From positions 1 to 64,000 of the forward strand of contig VYFQ01000031.1 of the NCBI GenBank assembly GCA_009842325.1: a stretch of 64,000 nucleotides of DNA, read 5' to 3'. The notes below the pieces were generated by a model. The model was given only the letters and a program-made list of their open reading frames with translations, did not search any database and was not told where the DNA came from. Below, piece by piece: positions 43,358-51,823 of the stretch (within the stretch, counting starts at the first letter, position 1; each line of letters opens with the position of its first letter). Source of the stretch: Acidimicrobiaceae bacterium (GTDB lineage: Bacteria; Actinomycetota; Acidimicrobiia; Acidimicrobiales; Aldehydirespiratoraceae). The position numbers and the translations under genes are program-made.

Positions 43358-44425
43358 TCATGCCTGGCGCGTAGCTACGAAGCGGGCGGTGGCGGCAAGG
43401 GCCTCTTTGGCCGCGGGCACGTCGGGCAGGGTCTTCAGCGCGTTGAGCGCTTCTTCCAATAGGTCCGAGATCTCGTCCTCGAGACGGGCGAGGGCGCCGG
43501 TGTCGACGATCACCTGCTGGACGTCGGCCACCGTCTCGTCGCTCATCTCGGAGCCCACTAGGTCCAGGAGTGCCAACTGCGCCGGGGCTGCGGCGGCTCT
43601 CGCCATGGCCATGAGCAGGGTGGGCTTGCCCTCCTGCAGGTCGTCGCCTACGGGCTTGCCGGTGGCGGCCGGGTCTCCGAACGCACCCAGGATGTCGTCT
43701 CGCAACTGGAAGGCCATGCCGACGGGGCGACCGTGGCGCTCCAGCGGCTCGGCCAGGTCGGGGCGTCCGGCCAGCGCGGCGCCGAGCTGCAGCGGCCGCA
43801 CCACCGTGTAGCGGGCCGTCTTGTGCTCGATGATCTTGCGAGCCTCGTCCGCGGTGGCGCTCCCCCGGGCACCTCCGACCACGTCCAGGTACTGGCCCAT
43901 GTTGAGCTCGGTGCGCAGCCCGTCCCACACTACCCGGGTCTCGGGGGACACCCAGCCCAGCGTGCGGTCGGCGAGCACCATGGCCATGTCTCCCACCAGC
44001 ACGGCAGCCGCCTCACCGAAGCGCCGGTCCTCGCCGCGCCACTCCCTGGAGCGATGGCGCCGCACGAACTTTCGCCACACCGTCGGCGCGCCCCGCCGGG
44101 TGTCGGAGCCGTCCATCACGTCGTCGTGGGCCAGCGCGAAGGCGTGGAGGATCTCCAGGGCGCAGCCGCCGTCGAGGGCACCGTCGCCGCTCGGGTCCCC
44201 GCCGGCTACCAGCCAGCCCCAGTGGCAGTAGGCGGGCCGGATGCGCTTCCCCCCGCCCAGGACCATGTCGGCGAGGTCGCCGAGCGGCTCGTCGAGGCTC
44301 GGGTCGAGTGCGGCCCACTCCTGGCGCTCGGCGGCCAGGATCTCGCCGAGGCGGCTCTGGACCCTGGCCGCGATGGCTGCCAGCTCGGCGGGGGGCCTAA
44401 TGCTCTGGTCGTCGGGGGCAGTCAC
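43358..44425 (-). CDS. Polyprenyl (probably farnesyl/geranylgeranyl) diphosphate synthase
   Basis: 355 residues. The first Asp-rich motif is ALAHDDVMDGSDTRRG (DDxxD) and the second is FQLRDDILGAFGD (DDxxGxxGD), with GGKRIRPAYC upstream and DDLQEGKPTLL downstream. A Phe five residues before the first motif suggests a short C15-C20 product. It overlaps xseB by GTGA at 44422; exonuclease VII-prenyl synthase linkage is common in bacteria (xseB-ispA). Makes isoprenoid precursors in the cytoplasm. Confidence 0.93.
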   Translation of the reverse strand: MTAPDDQSIRPPAELAAIAARVQSRLGEILAAERQEWAALDPSLDEPLGDLADMVLGGGKRIRPAYCHWGWLVAGGDPSGDGALDGGCALEILHAFALAHDDVMDGSDTRRGAPTVWRKFVRRHRSREWRGEDRRFGEAAAVLVGDMAMVLADRTLGWVSPETRVVWDGLRTELNMGQYLDVVGGARGSATADEARKIIEHKTARYTVVRPLQLGAALAGRPDLAEPLERHGRPVGMAFQLRDDILGAFGDPAATGKPVGDDLQEGKPTLLMAMARAAAAPAQLALLDLVGSEMSDETVADVQQVIVDTGALARLEDEISDLLEEALNALKTLPDVPAAKEALAATARFVATRQA

Positions 44426-44664
44426 GTGGACTCGTCCGACTCGAGCGCGGCCACCACTCTCTCGACCTGGATGCCGGCGTTGGTGATCCGGCGCCGGCAG
44501 ACCTCGATGAGCGTGGCGGCCCGCTCGACCCGGTCGGCCAGCACGTCAACGTCTGGGTCCTCGCCCTCCAGTTCCTCCAGGATCTGCTCGAGTTCGGCCA
44601 TCGCCGCCGCGTAACCGGGCTCCCCGTCGCCGGTGCCGCTGCCGTCGGCCTGTTCGGTGCTCAT
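44422..44664 (-). CDS. xseB: Exodeoxyribonuclease VII small subunit
   Basis: 80 residues from ATG 44664 (an earlier ATG at 44685 is possible). The core YAAAMAELEQILEELEG followed by DVDVLADRVERAATLIEVCR is the XseB helical hairpin. It lies after xseA, but a palindromic repeat and about 100 bases separate them, which is longer than elsewhere in this operon. Partner of XseA in the DNA-repair exonuclease VII. Confidence 0.92.
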   Translation of the reverse strand: MSTEQADGSGTGDGEPGYAAAMAELEQILEELEGEDPDVDVLADRVERAATLIEVCRRRITNAGIQVERVVAALESDEST

Positions 44665-44709
44665 CGCGCCAGTTTCGCCCTTCATGAGTTCGTTTACGAG
44701 GCGCTCGGT

Positions 44710-44760
44710 CGAACTTCTGTCAAGAAACCACCGTATAGCTGAAAAACTGACGGAAGTTCG
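44710..44760 (-). repeat. Palindromic repeat, family 1, copy C
   Basis: Arms CGAACTTCTGTCA (44710-44722) and TGACGGAAGTTCG (44748-44760) pair with one mismatch. Read on the minus strand the core is CTATACGGTGGTTTCTTG, the same core as copy A (CTATACGGTGGATTCCTG), while the arm interiors differ. It lies between xseA and xseB. Confidence 0.8.
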
Positions 44761-44767
44761 TCGATCC

Positions 44768-46189
44768 TCATGGGCTCAGGTCGTCGCTCGGCCTCTGTCG
44801 GACGCGAATCGTACTGTCCAGCGTGCCGTCGCTTAGGTGGGTGACGATGCCGTCGCCGGGCGATACGTCACGCACCGACCGCACCAGCGCTCCGTCATCG
44901 CGCCGGGTCATCGACCACCCCCGGCGCAGGATCAGGGCCGGGTCGAGGGCCCGGACCCTGGTGGCGATGGCATCCAGCTGACGTTGGGCGTGGCGGATCT
45001 CGTGACGGCCCGACACTGACAGCCGGGCCGAGGCCCGATCGAGACGGCTGCTGGCCCTGCGCTCGGCTGCGGGTCCGGCCACCGACAGCCGGTGGGTGAC
45101 CGCAGCCACCCGGCGTCCGGCGAGGGCTGTGGCCGCCCGTCCCGTGCGGGCGAGTCGCCGGGCGGCGGCGTCGAGGCTGCGGTCGGCCCGCCGTGACGCG
45201 GCCCGCGCCTGCTGGGCCACGTCGTCGGCGGTGCTGCCGGTCCGGCTCTCGGCCGCGGCCAGGGCACGGCGGCCGCACACCTCGATCCTGCGACCGGTGG
45301 TGTCGAGTTGCTCCAGCCAGCCCTCCACCCGCTGAACCACGGCCCGGGCCGCGGCCGTCGGCGTCGAGCAGGCGGTGTGAGCGGTCTCGTCGGCCACGCT
45401 GCGGTCGGTCTCGTGGCCGATGCCGGTGAACACGGGGCGCTCGCACATCGCGATGGCCCTGGCCACCAGCTCGTGGTCGAAGGCGACGAGGTCGGTGCGG
45501 CTGCCACCCCCTCGGGCCAGCACCACCACATCGCTGGCGGCGTCGACCGCTGCCCTGACCGCGGCCGCGATGGCCGCAGGTGCGTCAACGCCCTGCACCG
45601 GCGTGTGGATCTCGACTACCTGGAAGGCGAAGCCGCTGCCTGCGAGCACCCGCAGCATGTCGGCGTGGGCGGCGCTGTCCAGGGAGGTGACGATCCCCAC
45701 CCGCAGTGGCACCGGCTCTAGGGCCACATCGGCGTTGCGGCGTAGCGTTCCCTCCGCGGCCAGCGCCCGCAGCAGCGCGTCGCGGTCCGCCGCGAGCGCT
45801 CCGAGGGTGTGGGCCGGATCGATTGCGATCATGCGCAGCTGGAGCTGTCCCCGCTGCGGGTAGAAGTCGAGCATCCCCTGGATGCGCACGCTCACTCCGT
45901 CCTCCATGCGGATGGCGTTGCCGTGGCGCTTGATCGTGGCGTTGACCCGCTCCTTGTCGTCGCGGAACAGCACTACGTTCAGCGAGGCCACAGGCGGTGC
46001 GCCGGGCGCGGCCCGCTCGGCGCGCTCAACCAGTTCGAAGTAGACGTGGCCGCTGCGGGCCCGGGTGATGCTGTCGATCTCTCCGGCCACCCATACCCCG
46101 CTACCGAAGGCCTCGTCCAGCGTCCAGCGAAGCACTTGGGCAAGCTCGCCCACCGTCAGGGTCTGGTCGGCGCTTATCAAGCTGCTCAC
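44768..46189 (-). CDS. xseA: Exodeoxyribonuclease VII large subunit
   Basis: 473 residues from GTG 46189, overlapping the ABC transporter stop. The N-terminal OB fold starts LTVGELAQVLRWTLDEAFG and contains VWVAGEID and GHVYFELV. The catalytic domain has LRVGIVTSLDSAAHADML, VVVLARGGGSRTDLVAFD and PVFTGIGHETDRSVADE, all standard XseA motifs. The long Arg/Ala-rich coiled-coil (about residues 270-400) and the RGWSMTRRDDGALV end are also typical. Confidence 0.94.
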   Translation of the reverse strand: MSSLISADQTLTVGELAQVLRWTLDEAFGSGVWVAGEIDSITRARSGHVYFELVERAERAAPGAPPVASLNVVLFRDDKERVNATIKRHGNAIRMEDGVSVRIQGMLDFYPQRGQLQLRMIAIDPAHTLGALAADRDALLRALAAEGTLRRNADVALEPVPLRVGIVTSLDSAAHADMLRVLAGSGFAFQVVEIHTPVQGVDAPAAIAAAVRAAVDAASDVVVLARGGGSRTDLVAFDHELVARAIAMCERPVFTGIGHETDRSVADETAHTACSTPTAAARAVVQRVEGWLEQLDTTGRRIEVCGRRALAAAESRTGSTADDVAQQARAASRRADRSLDAAARRLARTGRAATALAGRRVAAVTHRLSVAGPAAERRASSRLDRASARLSVSGRHEIRHAQRQLDAIATRVRALDPALILRRGWSMTRRDDGALVRSVRDVSPGDGIVTHLSDGTLDSTIRVRQRPSDDLSP

Positions 46190-48150
46190 GGCGCGACCCG
46201 CTCGGCCTCTGGCCGTTCCACGATCTCGGCTCGCAGCAGGCCTTCGTAGAGCTCGGCGTACAGGCCGCCGGCGAGGCGGAGCTCCTCGTGGGTGCCCGAC
46301 TCGGTGATCACGCCCTCGTCGAGCACCACGATCAGATCCGCGTCGACGATGGTGGACAGGCGGTGCGCCACAACCAGCGACGTGCGGCCCCGCAGAGCCT
46401 CGGTCAGAGCCTCCTGCACCAGGGCCTCGTTCTCGGTGTCGAGATGCGACGTGGCCTCGTCGAGGATGACGATGGCCGGGTCCTTGAGCAGCATCCGGGC
46501 GATGGCCAGACGCTGCTTCTCGCCGCCCGACAGCCGGTAGCCCCGCTCTCCGACCACCGTGTCGTAGCCGTCGGGCAGGGCTGCGATCACGTCGTGGATG
46601 CGGGCCGCCCGGCATGCCTCCACCAACAGCGTGTCCGCGGCGTCGGGCCGGGCGTAGCGAAGGTTGGAGGCCACCGTGTCGTGGAACAGGTGCGGGTCCT
46701 GGGTGACGGTTCCGATGGAGGCCCTCAGCGACGCCTGCGTGAGGTCGCGCACGTCGACGCCGTCGACCAGCACTGCGCCCGCCGTCACGTCATACAGACG
46801 GGGCACGAGCGACACCAGTGTGGTCTTGCCCGAGCCCGACGGGCCCACCACCGCCACCATCCGTCCCGGAGCGATGTCGAGATAGATGTCGACCAGCACC
46901 TCAACGCCCCCCGCATAGTCGTCCCGGGAGTCGACCGCGGCCGCGTCCCGCGATTCGGGAGTGCTGCCGGCCGCCGCTGAGCCGTCCTTGACGCCGGCTG
47001 CGGCCACGCCCAGCGACTCGGGGGTGTCGTCGGCCGACGGGTAGGCGAAGCTCACGCCCCGGAACTCGACCCGCCCCTCCGGTTGCGTCAGATCGCGGGC
47101 GTCACCGGAGTCGGTGATCGGGTTGGGGGTGTCGACCACCTCGAATACCCGCTCGAAGCTCACGAAAGCCGACATCACGTCCACCCGAGCGTTGGACAGG
47201 CTCGTCAGGGGCACGTAAATCCGCACGGTGTACAGGCCCAGCGCCACCAGCGTGCCCGCGCTGAGCGCGCCGTCGATGGCGAGATGGCCGCCCAGCCAGT
47301 AGACGATGGCCGTTCCCACCGCCCCAACCAGCGTCAGCGCGATCAGGAACACCTGCGAGTACAGGGCGCTGCGGACCCCGATGTCGCGCACCCGCCCGGC
47401 CCGGTCGGAGAAGTCGGCGGCCTCGTCGTCGTGGCGGCCGAACAGCTTCACCAGCAGCGCTCCGGCCACGTTGAACCGCTCGGTCATAGTGTTGTTCATG
47501 GAGGCGTTGAGGTTCATGCCCTCCCGGGTGATGGCCTGCAGGCCCCGGCCCACGCGCCTCGCCGGCAGCACGAAGACGGGCAGGATCGCCACCGCCAGCA
47601 GGGTGAGCCGCCACTCCAACACGAACATGGCGATGAGCGTCGCGATCAGGGTGATGATGTTGGCCACCACCGTGCCGAGCGTGCCGGTGAAGGCCCGTTG
47701 CGCCCCGATCACGTCGTTGTTGAGCCGGCTCACCAGCGTGCCGGTCTGGGTGCGGGTGAAGAACGCCAGCGGCATGCGTTGCACGTGGTCGAACAGCCGC
47801 AGCCGCAGGTCGAGGATCAGGCCCTCGCCGATGCCGGAGCTGAGCCTGCGGCCTACCAGCGACAGCAGCGCCTCGCCCGCGGCCGCCGCGATCAGCACCG
47901 CGAACAGGACGTTCAGATAGCTGCCGTCGCCCTCGGCGATGGCGGAGTCGAAGATCTCCCGGATGACCAGCGGGGGGAGCAGCCCCAGGAACGTGGAGGC
48001 GACGGTGGTCGCGATGAAGGCGACGATCCAGGCTCGGTAGGGGCGGGCGAAGCCCCACACCCGGCGCCGGGTGTCGGCCGTGATCGTCTTGCCCTTGAGC
48101 CCGGAGCGGTCGGCCGCCATGGAGTGCATGACTCCCCACGCGGTCATCAT
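46186..48150 (-). CDS. ABC transporter, fused permease-ATPase (MsbA/multidrug exporter type)
   Basis: 654 residues from ATG 48150. Six membrane helices in residues 30-330, then a nucleotide-binding domain with Walker A VVGPSGSGKTTLV, Q-loop IGTVTQDPHLFHD, signature LSGGEKQRLAIA, Walker B AIVILDEATSHLD and the H-loop VVAHRLS. This is an exporter half-transporter that should act as a dimer. A 60-residue Ser/Ala/Asp-rich insert separates the FAYPSADD strand from VDIYLDIAPGRM, unusual for this domain. It is the first gene of an ABC-xseA-xseB-prenyl synthase run. Confidence 0.93.
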   Translation of the reverse strand: MMTAWGVMHSMAADRSGLKGKTITADTRRRVWGFARPYRAWIVAFIATTVASTFLGLLPPLVIREIFDSAIAEGDGSYLNVLFAVLIAAAAGEALLSLVGRRLSSGIGEGLILDLRLRLFDHVQRMPLAFFTRTQTGTLVSRLNNDVIGAQRAFTGTLGTVVANIITLIATLIAMFVLEWRLTLLAVAILPVFVLPARRVGRGLQAITREGMNLNASMNNTMTERFNVAGALLVKLFGRHDDEAADFSDRAGRVRDIGVRSALYSQVFLIALTLVGAVGTAIVYWLGGHLAIDGALSAGTLVALGLYTVRIYVPLTSLSNARVDVMSAFVSFERVFEVVDTPNPITDSGDARDLTQPEGRVEFRGVSFAYPSADDTPESLGVAAAGVKDGSAAAGSTPESRDAAAVDSRDDYAGGVEVLVDIYLDIAPGRMVAVVGPSGSGKTTLVSLVPRLYDVTAGAVLVDGVDVRDLTQASLRASIGTVTQDPHLFHDTVASNLRYARPDAADTLLVEACRAARIHDVIAALPDGYDTVVGERGYRLSGGEKQRLAIARMLLKDPAIVILDEATSHLDTENEALVQEALTEALRGRTSLVVAHRLSTIVDADLIVVLDEGVITESGTHEELRLAGGLYAELYEGLLRAEIVERPEAERVAP

Positions 48151-48225
48151 CGAACCGAGCCTACGGAGCGTGGTGTTTCGTAGCGCTCTTGGGCGCTCTC
48201 GGCCTCGGCCGGTAGCGTTTGAGTC

Positions 48226-50205
48226 GTGGATCGCGGTGCCTCCATGGCCCTGAAGACCGACCACTACGAGCTCACGATGGTGGCCTCGGCCCTTCAGTCC
48301 GGCATCGCCGAGCGCCGGGCCGTGTTCGAGGCGTTCGCCCGCCGGCTGCCCGCGGGTCGGGCTTACGGCGTGGTGGCCGGCGTGGACCGGATCATCGACG
48401 CCATCGAGCGCTTCCGCTTCGACGAGGCGACGGTGGACCATCTCACTGCCGCGGGTGTGGTGACCGACCCCGACGTGGTCGAATGGCTGCGCTCCTACCG
48501 CTTCAGCGGCGACGTCACCGGCTACCCCGACGGCGAGCTGTTCTTCCCCTACTCACCGGTGCTGACCGTGGAGGGCGGCTTCGCCGAATGTGTCGTGCTC
48601 GAGACGGTGGTGCTGTCGATCCTGAACTACGACTGCGCGGTGGCCTCGGCCGCGGCCCGGGTGCGCGACGTTGCCCACGACCGCCTCCTCATCGAGGGCG
48701 GCAGCCGCCGCGCCGACCCCGACGCCGCAGTAGCCGCAGCCCGGGCCGCCCACATCGGCGGCTTCGACACCACGTCGAACCTGGAGGCGGGCCGTCGCTA
48801 CGCCATACCCACCGGGGGCACCACCGCCCACGCATTCGTGCTGGCCCACGCCGACGAGCACACGGCGTTCAGGGCTCAACGAGATGCCCTCGGCACCGGC
48901 TCCACCTACCTGGTCGACACGTTCGACGTGCTGGAGGGCATCCGGCGGGCTGTGCAGGCGGTGGGTCGTGACATCGGCGCGGTGCGAATCGACAGCGGCA
49001 ACCTCCTGGCGGCCAGCATCCGGGCTCGGACCCTGCTCGACTCGCTCGGCGCGGAGGGCTGCCGCATCGTTGCCTCCGGGGATCTGGACGAGTTCCGTGT
49101 GGCGGAACTGGAGGATGCGGCCGCTCCCATCGACGCCTACCTAGTGGGCACCAGCCTTGTCACCGGCTCGGGCCATCCCACCGCGTCGGTGGTGTACAAG
49201 CTGGTGGCCATCGCCGACGGCGACGGCGCGCCCTTGCGGGCCGTGGGCAAGCTGTCGCCGGGCAAGACCACCGTTGGTGGCCGCAAGCAGGTTCACCGCA
49301 CCGTCGACGCAGACGGCTACTGGAGGGCAGAGGTGCTGTCGCCGGCAGGCATGGCCGGTCCTGCCGGCAGCCACGACCCGCAGGTCCTTCTGATGGCAGG
49401 CGGCGAGCGGGCCTGGCAGGATGATCCCGCGGCAGCCCGTCTCCGCTGTGCTGAGCGACGCCAGGGGCTGCGGCCCGAGGATCGGGTCCCGCACCCCCGA
49501 CGCTCGCCGGCCGTGCCGACCGAATGGGTGGGACTGGAGGCGCCGGCCGCGACAGAATCATCGAACGGAGAGGGAGGGCAGTCGACGTCGGCACAGGGCG
49601 CTCGGCATGCCGGGGGAGAAGATGAGATGCAGAAGGCTCTGATCATCGTGGACGTGCAGAACGACTTCTGTGAGGGCGGGTCGCTGGCGGTGGAGGGCGG
49701 GCATGCGGTGGCCTCCTCCATCACCGGCCTGGTCGGTCTGGACCGGGCCGGGGGACGCTACGACTATGTAGTGGCGTCCAAGGACTGGCACATCGACCCG
49801 GGGGAGCACTACGCCGCGCCGGGAACCAACCCCGACTTCGTGACATCGTGGCCGGTGCACTGCGCGGCCGGCACGCAGGGTGCCGCCTTCTCGCCGAACC
49901 TGCAGGTGGCGCTGGACGAGGTGTTCCTCAAGGGCCAGTACAGCAACGGCTACAGCAGCTTCGAGGGGGTGTCGGGATCCAGCGAGGGCGTGGGCTTGCG
50001 GGACTGGCTCACCGAGCGGGGCGTGAAGGCTGTCGACGTGGTGGGCATCGCCACCGACCACTGCGTGCGCGCCACCGCGCTGGACGCGACTGCAGCCGGC
50101 TTCGAAACGTCGGTGCTGGTCGGGCACTGCGCCGGAGTCACCTCCGACACTTCCGAGGCCGCCTTGGAGGAGTTGGCCTCCGCCGGAGTCACCATCGTCG
50201 CCTGA
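48226..50205 (+). CDS. Nicotinate phosphoribosyltransferase-nicotinamidase fusion
   Basis: One open frame of 659 residues. Residues 1 to about 440 are NAPRTase: LKTDHYELTMVASALQSG, FDTTSNLEAGRRYAIPTGGT, IRIDSGNL-type and ASGDLDE segments, and KLSPGKTTVGGRKQV. Residues from 468 (MQKALIIVDVQNDFCEGGS) are nicotinamidase, with catalytic Asp (DVQNDF), Lys (VFLKGQYSNGYSSF) and Cys (TDHCVRATA), and metal ligands in KDWHIDPGEH. These are consecutive steps from nicotinamide to NaMN. The 30-residue linker is Ser/Gly/Glu-rich. An internal ATG (49627) with a good ribosome site may also give free nicotinamidase. Start may be ATG 48244. Confidence 0.9.
   Translation: MDRGASMALKTDHYELTMVASALQSGIAERRAVFEAFARRLPAGRAYGVVAGVDRIIDAIERFRFDEATVDHLTAAGVVTDPDVVEWLRSYRFSGDVTGYPDGELFFPYSPVLTVEGGFAECVVLETVVLSILNYDCAVASAAARVRDVAHDRLLIEGGSRRADPDAAVAAARAAHIGGFDTTSNLEAGRRYAIPTGGTTAHAFVLAHADEHTAFRAQRDALGTGSTYLVDTFDVLEGIRRAVQAVGRDIGAVRIDSGNLLAASIRARTLLDSLGAEGCRIVASGDLDEFRVAELEDAAAPIDAYLVGTSLVTGSGHPTASVVYKLVAIADGDGAPLRAVGKLSPGKTTVGGRKQVHRTVDADGYWRAEVLSPAGMAGPAGSHDPQVLLMAGGERAWQDDPAAARLRCAERRQGLRPEDRVPHPRRSPAVPTEWVGLEAPAATESSNGEGGQSTSAQGARHAGGEDEMQKALIIVDVQNDFCEGGSLAVEGGHAVASSITGLVGLDRAGGRYDYVVASKDWHIDPGEHYAAPGTNPDFVTSWPVHCAAGTQGAAFSPNLQVALDEVFLKGQYSNGYSSFEGVSGSSEGVGLRDWLTERGVKAVDVVGIATDHCVRATALDATAAGFETSVLVGHCAGVTSDTSEAALEELASAGVTIVA
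49612..49629 (+). promoter_or_regulatory. Internal ribosome binding site and ATG for a possible free PncA
   Basis: GGGGGAG (49612-49618) lies 8 bases before an in-frame ATG (49627-49629) at the exact start of the nicotinamidase homology. It could be a relic of a separate pncA gene or a working second start giving both fused and free enzyme. Confidence 0.5.
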
Positions 50206-50207
50206 CC

Positions 50208-50347
50208 GGCCGGTCCCGGAAATCTCGGGTTGGTTTTGGGTGGTATATCCCCACAATCCTCCCGAGATCTTGCGGCTGGCCGGTCCCGGAAATCTCGGGT
50301 TGGTTTTGGGTGGTATATCCCCACAATCCTCCCGAGATTTTGCGGCT
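50208..50347 (+). repeat. Palindromic repeat family 2, tandem pair with 70-bp period
   Basis: Two units (50208-50277 and 50278-50347) that differ by one or two bases, plus the first 10 bases of a third (GGCCGGTCCC). Each unit has arms AATCTCGGG and CCCGAGAT around TTGGGTGGTATATCCCCACA, which itself has a GTGG/CCAC inner stem. The pair begins just after the pncB-pncA stop and fills most of the gap before the next gene. Two further units in the opposite orientation lie at 51610-51742. Confidence 0.9.
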
Positions 50348-50408
50348 GGCCGGTCCCTGTACGCGGAGCCCAAGGCACCGGCAGGGTCGCTGACCTACGC
50401 TGCCGGCG

Positions 50409-51581
50409 ATGACGCCGACCATCGCCGAGATCAGGGCCGCGCCGCTGCGCCACCCTGAGGTGTTGGGACGCCCGCAGACGAGCCAGGCCTCGTGGGATCC
50501 GTGGGGGCTGATGCACCCGCTGTCGAACGATCCGGCCTTCGCCGGGCAGGCCGAGCGCTTCGCGCCGCCGTGGGGCGAGGCCGTCTGTGTGGCTACCGCC
50601 TCCGACGGCACCTTCGGCGTGGGCATGACGAGCCAGGCCGGCCCGGTCGTGCCCGTCATCAACGACTTCCTCGGACCCATGCTGGCTGGCGAGCCGGCCC
50701 TGTCCACCGAGAAGCTGTGGAACATGATGTCTCGCAGCGCCAACAGCGCCTTCGGCGCGTCCGGGCTCGCCTCGTTCGCGGTGAGCGCGGTGGATCTGGC
50801 CCTGTGGGACCTGAAGGGCAAGATCCTGGGCGTACCCGTGTACGAGCTCGTAGGAGGCCCGGCCCGGGACCGCACCCGCTGCTACGCCACCGGCAACGAC
50901 CTCGACGACCTGCGCGACCGGGGCTTCGAGGCCTTCAAGCTGGCCTGCCCGGTCGGCTCGGGCGCGGCCACCGCCGGGATCACCGAGGCCGAGCGCCTGG
51001 TGGCTGGTGCCCGCTCGGAGCTGGGACCCGACGCCGACATCATGTTCGACTGCTGGCCGGTTCTCGACGCGGCCTACGCCGTCCGGCTGGGCGAGGCGCT
51101 GCAGCCCTACCGCCTGACATGGATCGAGGACTACGCCCAGCCCGACGACTGGTCCGGCTACGCCGACGTCCGCCGGCGCCTGCCGTCGCAGATGCTGGCC
51201 GCCGGCGAGCGCTGGTACACCGACCGCACCTTCGCCCACGCCGCCGAGCAGCGCCTCGTCGACGTGGTCCAGCCCGACATCCAGTGGGTGGGAGGCGCCA
51301 CCGCGGTTCTCAGGATCGCGGCCATTGCGGCCGCCGCCGGCATCGAGTTGGCCCTGCACGGTGGGTGCAACGACTCCTACGGCCAGCACCTCTGCCATGG
51401 ACTCCCCGGCAATCGCTGGGCGGAGATGTTCGTGGGCTGCGGTCCCGGGGAGTCGCTCATGGGCGCCTGGCGCTCCACACCGGGCATGTCTCTGCCTGAC
51501 GACGGTTGGCTGGTGCCGAGTGACGCACCCGGCTTCGGCATAGAACTGACCCGCGACCAACTGGACGCCGCCGTCGCCTGA
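50409..51581 (+). CDS. Enolase-superfamily dehydratase (mandelate racemase group, rhamnonate-dehydratase-like)
   Basis: 390 residues. The N-terminal capping domain includes SAVDLALWDLKGKILGVPVY. The barrel domain shows FKLACPVG (strand 2), IMFDCWPVLDAAYAVRLGEAL (first metal Asp), TWIEDYAQPDDW (Glu ligand), GERWYTD (Glu/Gly ligand) and LALHGGCNDSYG (C-terminal His). The DCWxxLD and IEDYxxPDD phrases recall L-rhamnonate dehydratase, but the substrate is uncertain. Both flanks carry tandem palindromic repeats in mirror orientation. Confidence 0.85.
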   Translation: MTPTIAEIRAAPLRHPEVLGRPQTSQASWDPWGLMHPLSNDPAFAGQAERFAPPWGEAVCVATASDGTFGVGMTSQAGPVVPVINDFLGPMLAGEPALSTEKLWNMMSRSANSAFGASGLASFAVSAVDLALWDLKGKILGVPVYELVGGPARDRTRCYATGNDLDDLRDRGFEAFKLACPVGSGAATAGITEAERLVAGARSELGPDADIMFDCWPVLDAAYAVRLGEALQPYRLTWIEDYAQPDDWSGYADVRRRLPSQMLAAGERWYTDRTFAHAAEQRLVDVVQPDIQWVGGATAVLRIAAIAAAAGIELALHGGCNDSYGQHLCHGLPGNRWAEMFVGCGPGESLMGAWRSTPGMSLPDDGWLVPSDAPGFGIELTRDQLDAAVA

Positions 51582-51609
51582 AGCGCCTCGACCGACGCTC
51601 GCGGCGCTG

Positions 51610-51742
51610 CCGCAAAATCTCGGGACGATTGCGGGGATCTACCACCCAAAACCACACCGAGATTTCAGGGGATCGGCCGGCCGCAAGATCTCGGGACGAT
51701 TGCGGGGATCTACCACCCAAGACCAACCCGAGAAATCACCGC
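51610..51742 (-). repeat. Palindromic repeat family 2, tandem pair, inverted relative to 50208
   Basis: Two units about 71 bases apart (from 51610 and 51681). On the minus strand they read TTGGGTGGTAGATCCCCGCA within arms AATCTCGG(G) and CCCGAGAT, the same layout as the pair at 50208-50347 with several substitutions. They are followed after about 25 bases by a family-1 palindrome. Confidence 0.88.
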
Positions 51743-51766
51743 GACCAGAAGTGGGGCCGGGTTGGG

Positions 51767-51814
51767 GAATTGGCAGCGGTGGGTGCCGTTCTGGGCGTTG
51801 TGGGCTGCCAGTTC
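51767..51814 (+). repeat. Palindromic repeat, family 1, copy F (diverged core)
   Basis: Arms GAATTGGCAGC (51767-51777) and GCTGCCAGTTC (51804-51814) are identical to copies D1/D2, but the core is GGGTGCCGTTCTGGGCG, with an inner GCC/GGC stem instead of CCTATACGG. It is ten bases downstream of the peroxiredoxin stop. Confidence 0.75.
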
Positions 51815-51823
51815 GGCGGCGGG

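Noticed and set aside
50208..51742. Insertion sequence bounded by inverted repeats
   Set aside because: The enclosed gene is an enolase-superfamily dehydratase, not a transposase. Each arm is itself a tandem of palindromes, and I saw no target-site duplication.
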